This document shows, piece after piece, positions 1 to 7,000 of a DNA stretch of 64,000 bases. The notes beneath the pieces are model-generated. The model was not told the DNA's origin. It saw nothing but the letters and a program-made list of their open reading frames with translations, and did not search any database. The stretch is taken from contig WSXX01000010.1 of assembly GCA_009773515.1 (NCBI GenBank), positions 81,495 to 145,494 on the forward strand, written 5' to 3'. Position 1 is the stretch's first letter, and each line of letters starts with the position of its first letter. Origin of the DNA: Bacteroidota bacterium (lineage in GTDB: Bacteria > Bacteroidota > Bacteroidia > Bacteroidales > Lentimicrobiaceae). The position numbers and the translations under genes were made by a program.

Positions 1-504
1 TTTAACGAAACTGAGCTTAGGGACAATATTTGTAGAATCATCCTTAAATTGCCATTTATAGCTGATAAATCCTTCGCCTTTTGTTTTTGCAAGTTCCCGC
101 GCTTCAATAAAAAGTTTCTTGCCATCAGGATCGGCAAATTCGCTGAGACTTTGCCCTGTGAGATCGTGCACATAGGGATGCATGATCATGGCAGGTTCCA
201 TGTCAGTTATCCAGAAATAATCTTTTTTATCACCGCCATACCGCAAAGCTTCTATCTCAGCAATTGCCTTTTGCCGGGCTTCCTCAATGGGCAATAAACC
301 TGCAGATTGATCTTTGTGATATTTCTGAAGAATACTCCAGGCTGTGTTGGTGAGCTCAAGCAACATGGATTGTTTCTGTTGCATGGCACTTTTCTTGAAA
401 GCTGGAATTACAAAAGCAAAGACCGTTACCACAAACATGATTATGGCCAGCAATGCCGGAACAACTATCCTTCGGAAAAAGCCTGCCCTGAAAAGTGATC
501 TCAT
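1..504 (-). CDS. Cache-domain sensor protein, partial (C-terminus outside window)
   Basis: This reading frame is open from an ATG at 504 to the window edge, giving 168 residues without a stop, so the gene is truncated by the window. Residues about 11-31 form one membrane anchor. Residues about 40-165 look like a single Cache (sCache_2) extracytoplasmic ligand-binding domain, with the motifs DYFWITDMEP, MIMHPYV and GEGFISYKW. Such domains head histidine kinases, chemoreceptors and GGDEF proteins; the output domain is not visible here. The start ATG overlaps the stop of the upstream phosphoesterase gene (ATGA), so the two are translationally coupled. The family call is firm, the output type unknown. 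Confidence 0.8.
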   Translation of the reverse strand, partial: MRSLFRAGFFRRIVVPALLAIIMFVVTVFAFVIPAFKKSAMQQKQSMLLELTNTAWSILQKYHKDQSAGLLPIEEARQKAIAEIEALRYGGDKKDYFWITDMEPAMIMHPYVHDLTGQSLSEFADPDGKKLFIEARELAKTKGEGFISYKWQFKDDSTNIVPKLSFVK

Positions 505-1301
505 AAGATAAATCTCCGGTTTGTATTTAAGGTTATTGCACTGATGGTCTGGTTTGCTGAATCGAGAATAGCAAATCCATTGACTTGCCCATTGTCAGCT
601 AATGCAGGAATGGAAATGGCGCAGGCCTTGCTTTTGAGCTTTCGTTCACCAAATGAATAATAATTAAAACCTCCGAAAATCTGAGAAAGCAAACCCTCGC
701 CCTGTTCATAATAAATACCGAGACCTTCAATGTGCATATGTCCGCTGATACTCAGTGTACAATCGTGCTGTTTTAAATATTCAATGTGCCTGTTCATTCT
801 TTCCGGATCTTTCGAGAATCCATTAATCATTCCGGTGATATCAGGGAAAAGATGGTGCGCGAAAAGAACTTTCCGGTCTCCAAAGTCATGTGTTGCATAT
901 TCCGGGAGTGCATTCAGGTAAGCAAAATCATCTTCGCTGAGTTGCACCGGATAATCATCGGAATAATTCCATATTTTCCCGCCTGTTGTGGTCAATTTCT
1001 CGTCGTCAGGCAGATTAAACCATTTGGCAGATATCAGCGAATCAGGATTGTGGGATGGAATTCTGCGCAGATGAAACAAATCGTGGTTGCCGGGAGTGAC
1101 AATGCTACAATTTTTTCTGATAAGCTTAATGCAGGCAGATAGATCGCGGGTTGCCTCGTATTTTCCCCTGAGAAATGGATATCCGGTAATGTCACCCAGG
1201 CAAAAAACCGCGTCGCACTTCTCAAGCTCTATCATTTTCAAAGCCTTGGTAAGGCTGTGAATGTCTTCATGTACGTCGGATATTATTGCAATACGGGGCA
1301 T
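501..1301 (-). CDS. calcineurin-like metallophosphoesterase
   Basis: This 266-residue protein carries the standard dinuclear metal motifs of the calcineurin-like phosphoesterase superfamily in order: SDVHED near residue 8, LGDITG near 35, PGNHD near 70, AHHLFPD near 148 and SGHMH near 186. No signal peptide is seen, so it is likely cytoplasmic. The substrate cannot be deduced; relatives act on phosphodiesters, cyclic nucleotides or nucleotides. Its stop codon overlaps the start of the Cache sensor gene by four bases, suggesting that the enzyme and the sensor belong to one signalling unit. A TATCTTTG -7 element at 1362-1369 could drive both. Confidence 0.85.
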   Translation of the reverse strand: MPRIAIISDVHEDIHSLTKALKMIELEKCDAVFCLGDITGYPFLRGKYEATRDLSACIKLIRKNCSIVTPGNHDLFHLRRIPSHNPDSLISAKWFNLPDDEKLTTTGGKIWNYSDDYPVQLSEDDFAYLNALPEYATHDFGDRKVLFAHHLFPDITGMINGFSKDPERMNRHIEYLKQHDCTLSISGHMHIEGLGIYYEQGEGLLSQIFGGFNYYSFGERKLKSKACAISIPALADNGQVNGFAILDSANQTISAITLNTNRRFIL

Positions 1302-1361
1302 ACGAAAAAAATAGAGTTAAACGCAGACACTGGTTTCTGCGAAATTAAAGGAATAAAGATA

Positions 1362-1369
1362 CAAAGATA
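1362..1369 (-). promoter_or_regulatory. Bacteroidota -7 promoter element for the phosphoesterase-Cache operon
   Basis: On the minus strand this reads TATCTTTG, matching the Bacteroidota TAnnTTTG consensus, about 60 bp upstream of the start at 1301. No clear -33 box was identified. Confidence 0.5.
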
Positions 1370-1456
1370 ATTGGATTGGAATGTATTCTGTGAAATGGTA
1401 GTTAAGCTGCTTTTAAGAATTCGAAAAGCCCCGGACAGCTTTGAAGGAAAATATTT

Positions 1457-1813
1457 TTATGTCTTTTTGTTGCCTTTTTTGAAAAGTACTACCTGCACTT
1501 TTTCAGTTGTCATAAGACATCCGGTTGGAATCTTGTCAAACCATGGTCTGACCTGATCAATGAAGTGCTCAATTTTTGCTGCATCATCAACCATCTCAAC
1601 CACAACAGGCAGTTTTTCGGTAATTTCCCAGAACTTTGCGGAATGAATTACACTGCTTGAGCCGTAACCCATGCTTCCTCTGATTACGGTTGCTCCGGCC
1701 AATCCATAGCGTTTGGCAGCAAAAACCAGGGTTTCACTGAGTAAAGTATGCCTGAATTTATCGGTGTTGCTGATGTAGATCCGCAAACGGAGGGCTTCTG
1801 AATTGTTTTCCAT
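1457..1813 (-). CDS. DUF190 family protein paired with fluoride exporter
   Basis: This 118-residue protein matches the DUF190 family, a small PII-like fold, with the conserved stretch ATVIRGSMGYG near residues 42-52 and the VVEMVDD segment near 75. It begins two bases after the stop of crcB (1816), so the two genes are co-transcribed. DUF190 proteins commonly sit beside crcB, which suggests a regulatory or accessory role in fluoride export, but the molecular function is not established. It has no signal peptide or membrane segment. Confidence 0.8.
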   Translation of the reverse strand: MENNSEALRLRIYISNTDKFRHTLLSETLVFAAKRYGLAGATVIRGSMGYGSSSVIHSAKFWEITEKLPVVVEMVDDAAKIEHFIDQVRPWFDKIPTGCLMTTEKVQVVLFKKGNKKT

Positions 1814-1815
1814 GG

Positions 1816-2193
1816 TTAAATGATTTTGGTTAGCGCGTGTCCGCCAAATGTGGCCAGAAGGCCCAGAAAAACACTTAAGCCTGCATAAAGGCTGAAGTAC
1901 AGAAAACTTCCATCGCGAAGCAGCGCCATATTTTCGCTTGAAAAGGTAGAAAATGTGGTAAATCCGCCACAGAAACCAACTGCCAGAAACATACGCAACT
2001 CATTGTTCGAAAGGTTTCCTTTGTCAGACAATCCATAGATCAGCCCAATCAGAAAGCAACCGATGATATTAACCCAAAAGGTGCCGAAAGGAAAAGAAGA
2101 AATGACAGAATTTTGAATGCCCCGTGAAAGCAGGAATCGCGCAATTCCCCCAAGAAAACTTCCCGAACCGATAACCAAAAGGATTTTTAACAT
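1816..2193 (-). CDS. crcB: fluoride ion channel/exporter CrcB (Fluc)
   Basis: This 125-residue, four-helix membrane protein exports fluoride as a dual-topology dimer. It shows the family signature GGIARFLLSR near residues 15-24, FGTFWVNIIGCFLIG near 37-51 with the conserved Asn, and GFCGGFTTFSTFSSE near 73-87 with the TFSTF phenylalanine-box segment. The length is typical. It is the first gene of a two-gene unit with the DUF190 protein. A TACTTTTG -7 element lies at 2216-2223. No fluoride riboswitch consensus was seen in the leader. Confidence 0.95.
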   Translation of the reverse strand: MLKILLVIGSGSFLGGIARFLLSRGIQNSVISSFPFGTFWVNIIGCFLIGLIYGLSDKGNLSNNELRMFLAVGFCGGFTTFSTFSSENMALLRDGSFLYFSLYAGLSVFLGLLATFGGHALTKII

Positions 2194-2215
2194 ATTGCGC
2201 TTTGTTGATTTATTG

Positions 2216-2223
2216 CAAAAGTA
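2216..2223 (-). promoter_or_regulatory. Bacteroidota -7 promoter element for crcB
   Basis: The minus strand reads TACTTTTG, a match to TAnnTTTG, 23 bp upstream of the crcB start. Confidence 0.55.
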
Positions 2224-2319
2224 CGTTTAAAAATACATAGAATGCCTCATTTTGGTACAGAAGTTTGTTAGCTTAAGTAGTCTGCTTTTATCAGAATTAT
2301 AATGGACTTCTTTGCAAGC

Positions 2320-2739
2320 TCAGATGGTTACATCATCTTCGTCTGTAACTTCTATGTGATTTGCTTTCAGCAATTTTGTAAAAACACCATCGCCTTTGGC
2401 CAATTTCCCCGAGAACTTCCCGTTGTAAATCATTCCTGATCCACAGGAAGGAGATCTGGATTTTAAGATTGCTTTTTTGCTGCCACATAGCATAGCAATC
2501 TGAAGAGCCTCTTCTGCGCCTTTTTGAAATGCCTGTGTCAAATCTATTCCACTTATGGTATAAACCTTTTCTCCTGTTTGCTCTGCATTTTCCCTGGGGG
2601 TTGGCAGACCTCCGAGTTGTTCCGGACACAGAGGTATTGCAAGTCCTTTTCTGACAAGATCTACAACATGTGTGCATGTAAAAGATTCACCGTTATACCT
2701 GCATTTAACACCAGCCAAACAAGCGCTTACTATAATCAT
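2320..2739 (-). CDS. DUF523 domain protein
   Basis: This 139-residue protein is a full-length member of the DUF523 (YbbK-like) family. Visible family marks are SACLAGVKCRYNG at residues 5-17, LCPEQLGGLPTPR near 37-49, and the cysteine motif SRSPSCGSG near 94-102. The conserved cysteines suggest metal or Fe-S binding, but the biochemical role is not established. It has its own promoter (TACATTTG at 2771-2778) and about 126 bp separate it from crcB, so it is probably a separate transcription unit. Confidence 0.85.
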   Translation of the reverse strand: MIIVSACLAGVKCRYNGESFTCTHVVDLVRKGLAIPLCPEQLGGLPTPRENAEQTGEKVYTISGIDLTQAFQKGAEEALQIAMLCGSKKAILKSRSPSCGSGMIYNGKFSGKLAKGDGVFTKLLKANHIEVTDEDDVTI

Positions 2740-2770
2740 GGTTCAATAAGTTATTTCTGAAATCATTCTG

Positions 2771-2778
2771 CAAATGTA
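2771..2778 (-). promoter_or_regulatory. Bacteroidota -7 promoter element for the DUF523 gene
   Basis: The minus strand reads TACATTTG (TAnnTTTG), 32 bp upstream of the start codon. Confidence 0.5.
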
Positions 2779-2894
2779 GAACCTGATTATTTCACCGTAA
2801 AACAATTTAAAGCAGAACTTCACTAATAGAAGCTGAATGGCTTCAATTGTATGTTGAATTGATTATGCAGTGATTTGGTTTTTACATCATTTAT

Positions 2895-3821
2895 TCAGCT
2901 GATTTTTAAATGCATTCTTATAAATTCAACAATCTCATTCATTGCCTGTGTTGCTTCAGGAAACATCGGAGCCAAGAGGGGGTAACAGTGAATCATTCCA
3001 ACACCCGGTTTAAAAGTTACTTCAACACCTGCTTTTCTGGCTTTCTGGCTGAATTTTTCGCCATCTTCAAACAATTCATCATCAACGCCGGCATTTATAA
3101 AAATCGGCGGCAAGCCCTTTAAATCCCCGAAAAGTGGCGAAATGAGGGGCAAATCAGCATTATTATTCCCAATATAATGTTTGCTGAATACAAGCCATGA
3201 ATCCAGCGGAGCTGGTGATGCCTTGTTTTTTGTTTTGTATGAATCACTTGAACAGGTGAGATCTGTCCATGGTGAAATGGCCACAGCTGCGGCCGGTAAG
3301 ACTACTTTGCGTTCCTTCAATGCCAGAAGTGTTGCAAGGCATAATCCTCCACCTGCTGATTCGCCTGCAATTACAATGTTTTTGTGTAGAAAGCCCGACG
3401 AAAGCAGCCATTGATAAATTTTAACTGAATCATCCAATGCAGCCGGAAACGGATTTTCCGGTGCCAAACGGTATTCAAAAAGAAGTGTATTTACTCCTGC
3501 GAATTTCGCGAATTTTGATACAATAGCTCTGTGATCGCTGCATGAGCCTGAAACATATCCGCCTCCGTGAACATACAAAATTACTTTTTCAGGGTTTGCC
3601 CCGACAGGTTTTAACCATTCCGAATTAATTCCATCGATGGTCTGTTGGTCAATGGAAATGCCTTCAGCAATTTTGCCAAACCTGCCGGCTCCTTTTTCGC
3701 AGCGCTCCCTGAAACCTTCAATAGATGTGTTTGCATCAAATCGTTCTTTGCTTAGTCTGCCTTTGAAAAGATGTGAATTCCGAATCATGAAATTGAACAT
3801 CCGGCTTTTAAAACTGGTCAT
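2895..3821 (-). CDS. alpha/beta hydrolase, hormone-sensitive-lipase (HSL) type esterase
   Basis: This 308-residue protein is an alpha/beta hydrolase of the HSL family that cleaves short acyl esters. The oxyanion-hole motif VHGGGY lies near residue 85, the nucleophile elbow GESAGG near 153, the catalytic Asp in the GVDDELFEDG segment near 243, and the His in GMIHCYP near 277. No signal peptide is evident, so it is probably cytoplasmic. It is flanked by unrelated genes and looks monocistronic. The natural substrate is unknown. Confidence 0.88.
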   Translation of the reverse strand: MTSFKSRMFNFMIRNSHLFKGRLSKERFDANTSIEGFRERCEKGAGRFGKIAEGISIDQQTIDGINSEWLKPVGANPEKVILYVHGGGYVSGSCSDHRAIVSKFAKFAGVNTLLFEYRLAPENPFPAALDDSVKIYQWLLSSGFLHKNIVIAGESAGGGLCLATLLALKERKVVLPAAAVAISPWTDLTCSSDSYKTKNKASPAPLDSWLVFSKHYIGNNNADLPLISPLFGDLKGLPPIFINAGVDDELFEDGEKFSQKARKAGVEVTFKPGVGMIHCYPLLAPMFPEATQAMNEIVEFIRMHLKIS

Positions 3822-3931
3822 TTGTGTTTAGTCTTTGTTTGAAGTGCAAATTTCAGAAATCAAAAATTCAAAACAATTTACCAATGTCTGTAAACCATTA
3901 AAGTTTTTCAGGGATTTTTATGGATGGGTAA

Positions 3932-4969
3932 TCATTGCCTGATAACCTGAAAAGATTGGAAAAACTTATTCATGGCCTTGTTTTTCTCATTCTCAGGCAA
4001 TGTTATTACACCAAAATTGTAAAGCGTTTCATCAATATAAAAGAGTCTGTAAACCATTATGGCTTTGCCTTCCAGATAATAGCAGCGAAACTCCTTGCCG
4101 GGATTTCCGTTGTAGTCGATGTCGGCGATAGAAATTATCGTTCCACCAACGGAACTAAGAGACTGGTTGATTGAGTTTGCATAAAGAGTATTTAATGCAT
4201 AGGGGTCATTTTTATTAATAATTTTTTCCGGATATTTTGTCTCCGATGCAACATACACCAGATTATCATCTTTGTTTGTTGGTTCATAAGATTGAATTTC
4301 AAGAGAAACCTTCCCATGTTCTGTATCAACGATTTTTGTATCAACTTTAGGTGTATCAGGGAATTCAATAGATAAAGTTCTCTCATTATATGCAATGGCT
4401 ATTTTATAATTGCCATTACTTATGTTTAAAAGACCAAAAGAGTTGAAAAATCCCTGAATAAAAATATTGTGATTATATCCTTCTCTTGCTATAGCTGTAA
4501 GCTGAAATAGTCTGTTTTCAATCAGGTAAACCTGGTTTTCAAAGAAAATATTGCTCGAATTATTTTTCCATTTGAATGATTTTCCGGGGAATCCTTCTTT
4601 TTCTATCAAAGTAGAAGTTAAAAGCGAAAAAGTATCATCGTCAAGTAAGCTGTACTGAGTTGAATTTATAAAACCTTCAACCACATCAAAAACTGAATCA
4701 GAATGAATAAAATCTGATGGATATGAAACCACGCTTATCGAATAGTAGCTGTTTTCCTGGGTAGCATCTTCATTTTCAGCTTCCCAATAATAAGTAATCA
4801 GCGGAGCTTCATTAAATGTACTGCTGTCAATCGAAGCTATTGGTGGCTGATTAAAATCAATTTTAAAATTGTGTTCTTCGAAACTAAATTCTTTCCAGGT
4901 GGTTTGACCAAATGAAATCATCGAACTCAGAATAATTGTGACAGCAGTCAGAAAAAAGGCTTTTTTCAT
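3932..4969 (-). CDS. secreted protein of unknown function with an internal duplication
   Basis: The 345 residues begin with a signal peptide ending at SFGQ near residue 21, so the protein is exported. I do not recognise a family. The sequence appears to be two copies of one domain of about 160 residues: each has a strand like FKIDF or LSIEFPDTP near its start, a PGKSF/PGKEF motif in the middle, an ENRLFQLTAIA or DETLYNFGVIT segment, and an FFNSF or FFQSF ending. The layout resembles outer-membrane-associated PsbP/LolA-sized domains, but that is only a size comparison. The neighbouring downstream-reading genes are also unknown envelope proteins. Confidence 0.7.
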   Translation of the reverse strand: MKKAFFLTAVTIILSSMISFGQTTWKEFSFEEHNFKIDFNQPPIASIDSSTFNEAPLITYYWEAENEDATQENSYYSISVVSYPSDFIHSDSVFDVVEGFINSTQYSLLDDDTFSLLTSTLIEKEGFPGKSFKWKNNSSNIFFENQVYLIENRLFQLTAIAREGYNHNIFIQGFFNSFGLLNISNGNYKIAIAYNERTLSIEFPDTPKVDTKIVDTEHGKVSLEIQSYEPTNKDDNLVYVASETKYPEKIINKNDPYALNTLYANSINQSLSSVGGTIISIADIDYNGNPGKEFRCYYLEGKAIMVYRLFYIDETLYNFGVITLPENEKNKAMNKFFQSFQVIRQ

Positions 4970-5120
4970 GTTAATCGGGTGGGTTAAAGTTTGAAATGTG
5001 TTTGGGATTTAGGTTTTGAGGGTTGGCGGGTTTACTTTTATTCGAACATGAACATTGATTGCACCATGCAGGTTGTTGATGTTGTAAAGTGTTTTTCTTC
5101 TCTCGGGTTGAATTGTGAAA

Positions 5121-5612
5121 TTAAGCATACCCATTTATGTTTAAGTCAAAAAGTTCATTTGTGTCAAGGTTGAATTTTATATTCCAAAAATAACTACCAC
5201 CATCAAGCACCATAATTCTGTCTGTCAACCATAGGTCATTACAGTTCTTTCCCATAGCCCAAAAACAGTTAATAAGCAGAATTCGGTCGCCATTCTTGTC
5301 AATATAACCAAAATACTGCCTTTTATATTTGTGCAGATTTTTGTGAATAATTGGAGTCGAAGATTGATTTACTAACTCTTTATTCAATGTTTTTAAATTG
5401 TTGGATAATGCTGCTTCTGCCGTGTCAATTTCTCGTGTTGCTGGTGTAAAGCGTTGTTCCGGTAGTAGGTCAAAGTAGTTTGCAGGAAAAATTGCTGCCT
5501 CAAACTGTTTAGTCTTGTAGTAGTCTGCTTTTTTAAAGGTCGTGTCAGTCTGTCCGAAACCCTTGAACGTTGCCAAAAGTATAAATGTTAGAATTGTTAG
5601 TTTTCTTTTCAT
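5121..5612 (-). CDS. small secreted protein of unknown function
   Basis: This 163-residue protein has a signal peptide (MKRKLTILTFILLATFKGFGQ) and no recognised domain. The C-terminal half contains aromatic-rich strands (QYFGYIDKNGDRILLINCFW, then a WNIKFNL segment), suggesting a small beta-rich fold with two cysteines (in NCFW and KNCN). It lies downstream of the 408-residue membrane protein on the same strand, but two perfect palindromes separate them, so separate transcription is possible. Confidence 0.65.
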   Translation of the reverse strand: MKRKLTILTFILLATFKGFGQTDTTFKKADYYKTKQFEAAIFPANYFDLLPEQRFTPATREIDTAEAALSNNLKTLNKELVNQSSTPIIHKNLHKYKRQYFGYIDKNGDRILLINCFWAMGKNCNDLWLTDRIMVLDGGSYFWNIKFNLDTNELFDLNINGYA

Positions 5613-5633
5613 TTTTTAGTCTTTAAATCAAAT

Positions 5634-5665
5634 TTTTAATTCCATCGAATTCGATGGAATTAAAA
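5634..5665. repeat. perfect 32-bp palindrome 1
   Basis: The arms TTTTAATTCCATCGAA and its exact complement meet at a GAATTC centre with no unpaired loop. It shares its TCGAATTCGA core and TTTTAA ends with a second 32-bp palindrome whose centre is 51 bp away. It could act as a terminator stem or as a binding site for a dimeric protein. Confidence 0.85.
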
Positions 5666-5684
5666 TGAGGATTAGTCTTTGCCT

Positions 5685-5716
5685 TTTTAAAGGTGTCGAA
5701 TTCGACACCTTTAAAA
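5685..5716. repeat. perfect 32-bp palindrome 2 (possible bidirectional terminator)
   Basis: The arms TTTTAAAGGTGTCGAA and its complement form a perfect palindrome just 11 bp past the stop of the 408-residue membrane protein (5728). Flanking T tracts on both strands would suit an intrinsic terminator in either direction. Confidence 0.85.
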
Positions 5717-5727
5717 TCTTGATTTAC

Positions 5728-6954
5728 TCAGGTAATTTCAAGGTCAAAATGTTTTTGTCGTCCATCAAAATCATCAAATTCAAATTCTGGTATCAGGTAA
5801 TGATATTTTTCAAAACGTTGTTCAGACTTAAGTTTTCTGATTACCTGAAGCAATCTGCTTTGGATTGTTTCTGTGTTGCGCATTATATTTCTCCTGTAAG
5901 TGGATTTTTGCAATTCGTAAAAGGTGTATTTCTCTTTTTCAACCCAAGCATTATCCGGAGTAGTGAAAATTGCAATTTGTTCTGTAAGTATTTCGAACAG
6001 AAGTTCAGTTTCTTTGCTTTCAAGGTCATTTATTTGTATCTGATGGTAAATTTGTTCAGGCAGTGCATAAGACCAGTTTTGATCCCAGTCGTCATTTCGT
6101 CTGAAGAAAAATAACCCGTGCTTGTTCAGATTGTGAATTACAATTTTCTGAAGAATCAGTGTATCTACAGGCACTTTGGAATCTTTCGAAAAGGCTTGTT
6201 TCACCTGTAAAACCAGATTCATGGTTCTTTCTGAATTTTCTTTCCTTAAAATATCTCTGGTGGTGTCACTGAAAAATATTCCGATTTTACGTGCTTTTTC
6301 AAACTCTGAATCAATGAGATCGAATTTCTGTTTGTGCTGAGAATAATAAGTTTGATTTAATATGTTTCTATCAACACCAGTGGTTTTGTAAAGCAAAAAT
6401 GAAATTAAAAGATAGAATCCGATGGAAATAATTACCCAATATCGTGTTCTGAAAACAAGTCGGATCGTATTCCAATGAGCAAAAAACACATATGCAGGTA
6501 TTATTATGAAAATAAACCAGTAGTCGTTTAATAAATCGAATTGTCCGTCGTAGCCATACAATCCATACATTATTATCGGCAGAAGAGAGCCATATCGCGC
6601 AACTAAAATAAAGGCCACTATTGATACCATCCATGCATTTGAAGCTGCGAAAGTCAATAAGTAGCGCCTCTTAACATTTGGATTTCGTCTGCCTGCCCAG
6701 TAAGCTATTGTGAATCCAAATCCCAGACTTGTGGAAAAAGCTGCAAAAAACAAATCATACAATCTGAATTCCTTGTCCGATAGAATCAGAGGGTCAGCAA
6801 AAAAAGTTAGCATTCTCATAGATTCCCGCGAATAATTGAGAAAATAACTTGCTAAGAAAGCAACCAGCACCCCGATAACTATACCTGTCAGGAATCGTTT
6901 TTTGCCTATTTTCTCAATCGATATTACAGGCTTTAAAAATCCTTTATTTAGCAT
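5728..6954 (-). CDS. polytopic membrane protein of unknown function
   Basis: The 408 residues fall into two parts. The N-terminal half has about five predicted membrane helices (near residues 22-42, 68-85, 100-122, 147-162 and 171-189). The C-terminal 220 residues are soluble and charged, with the segments SDTTRDILRKENSERTM and RRNIMRNTETIQSRLLQVIRK, likely helical. No known motif is visible. The membrane part plus a soluble tail suggests an envelope sensor or transporter-like protein, but I cannot assign a function. It precedes the 163-residue secreted protein on the same strand. Confidence 0.7.
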   Translation of the reverse strand: MLNKGFLKPVISIEKIGKKRFLTGIVIGVLVAFLASYFLNYSRESMRMLTFFADPLILSDKEFRLYDLFFAAFSTSLGFGFTIAYWAGRRNPNVKRRYLLTFAASNAWMVSIVAFILVARYGSLLPIIMYGLYGYDGQFDLLNDYWFIFIIIPAYVFFAHWNTIRLVFRTRYWVIISIGFYLLISFLLYKTTGVDRNILNQTYYSQHKQKFDLIDSEFEKARKIGIFFSDTTRDILRKENSERTMNLVLQVKQAFSKDSKVPVDTLILQKIVIHNLNKHGLFFFRRNDDWDQNWSYALPEQIYHQIQINDLESKETELLFEILTEQIAIFTTPDNAWVEKEKYTFYELQKSTYRRNIMRNTETIQSRLLQVIRKLKSEQRFEKYHYLIPEFEFDDFDGRQKHFDLEIT

Positions 6955-7000
6955 TTACGGACTTTTTATTTAATGATGTTTTGAATTATTATTTCCGCAA

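Noticed and set aside
49..498. Plus-strand reading frames at the left edge
   Set aside because: They overlap the minus-strand Cache-domain frame, which has clear family motifs and continues off the window.
2194..2319. Fluoride riboswitch upstream of crcB
   Set aside because: No match to the conserved GGNGAUGG-type start or pseudoknot partner could be seen in the leader.
5665..6114. Plus-strand 149-residue frame
   Set aside because: It is antisense to the 408-residue membrane protein and shows no credible protein features.
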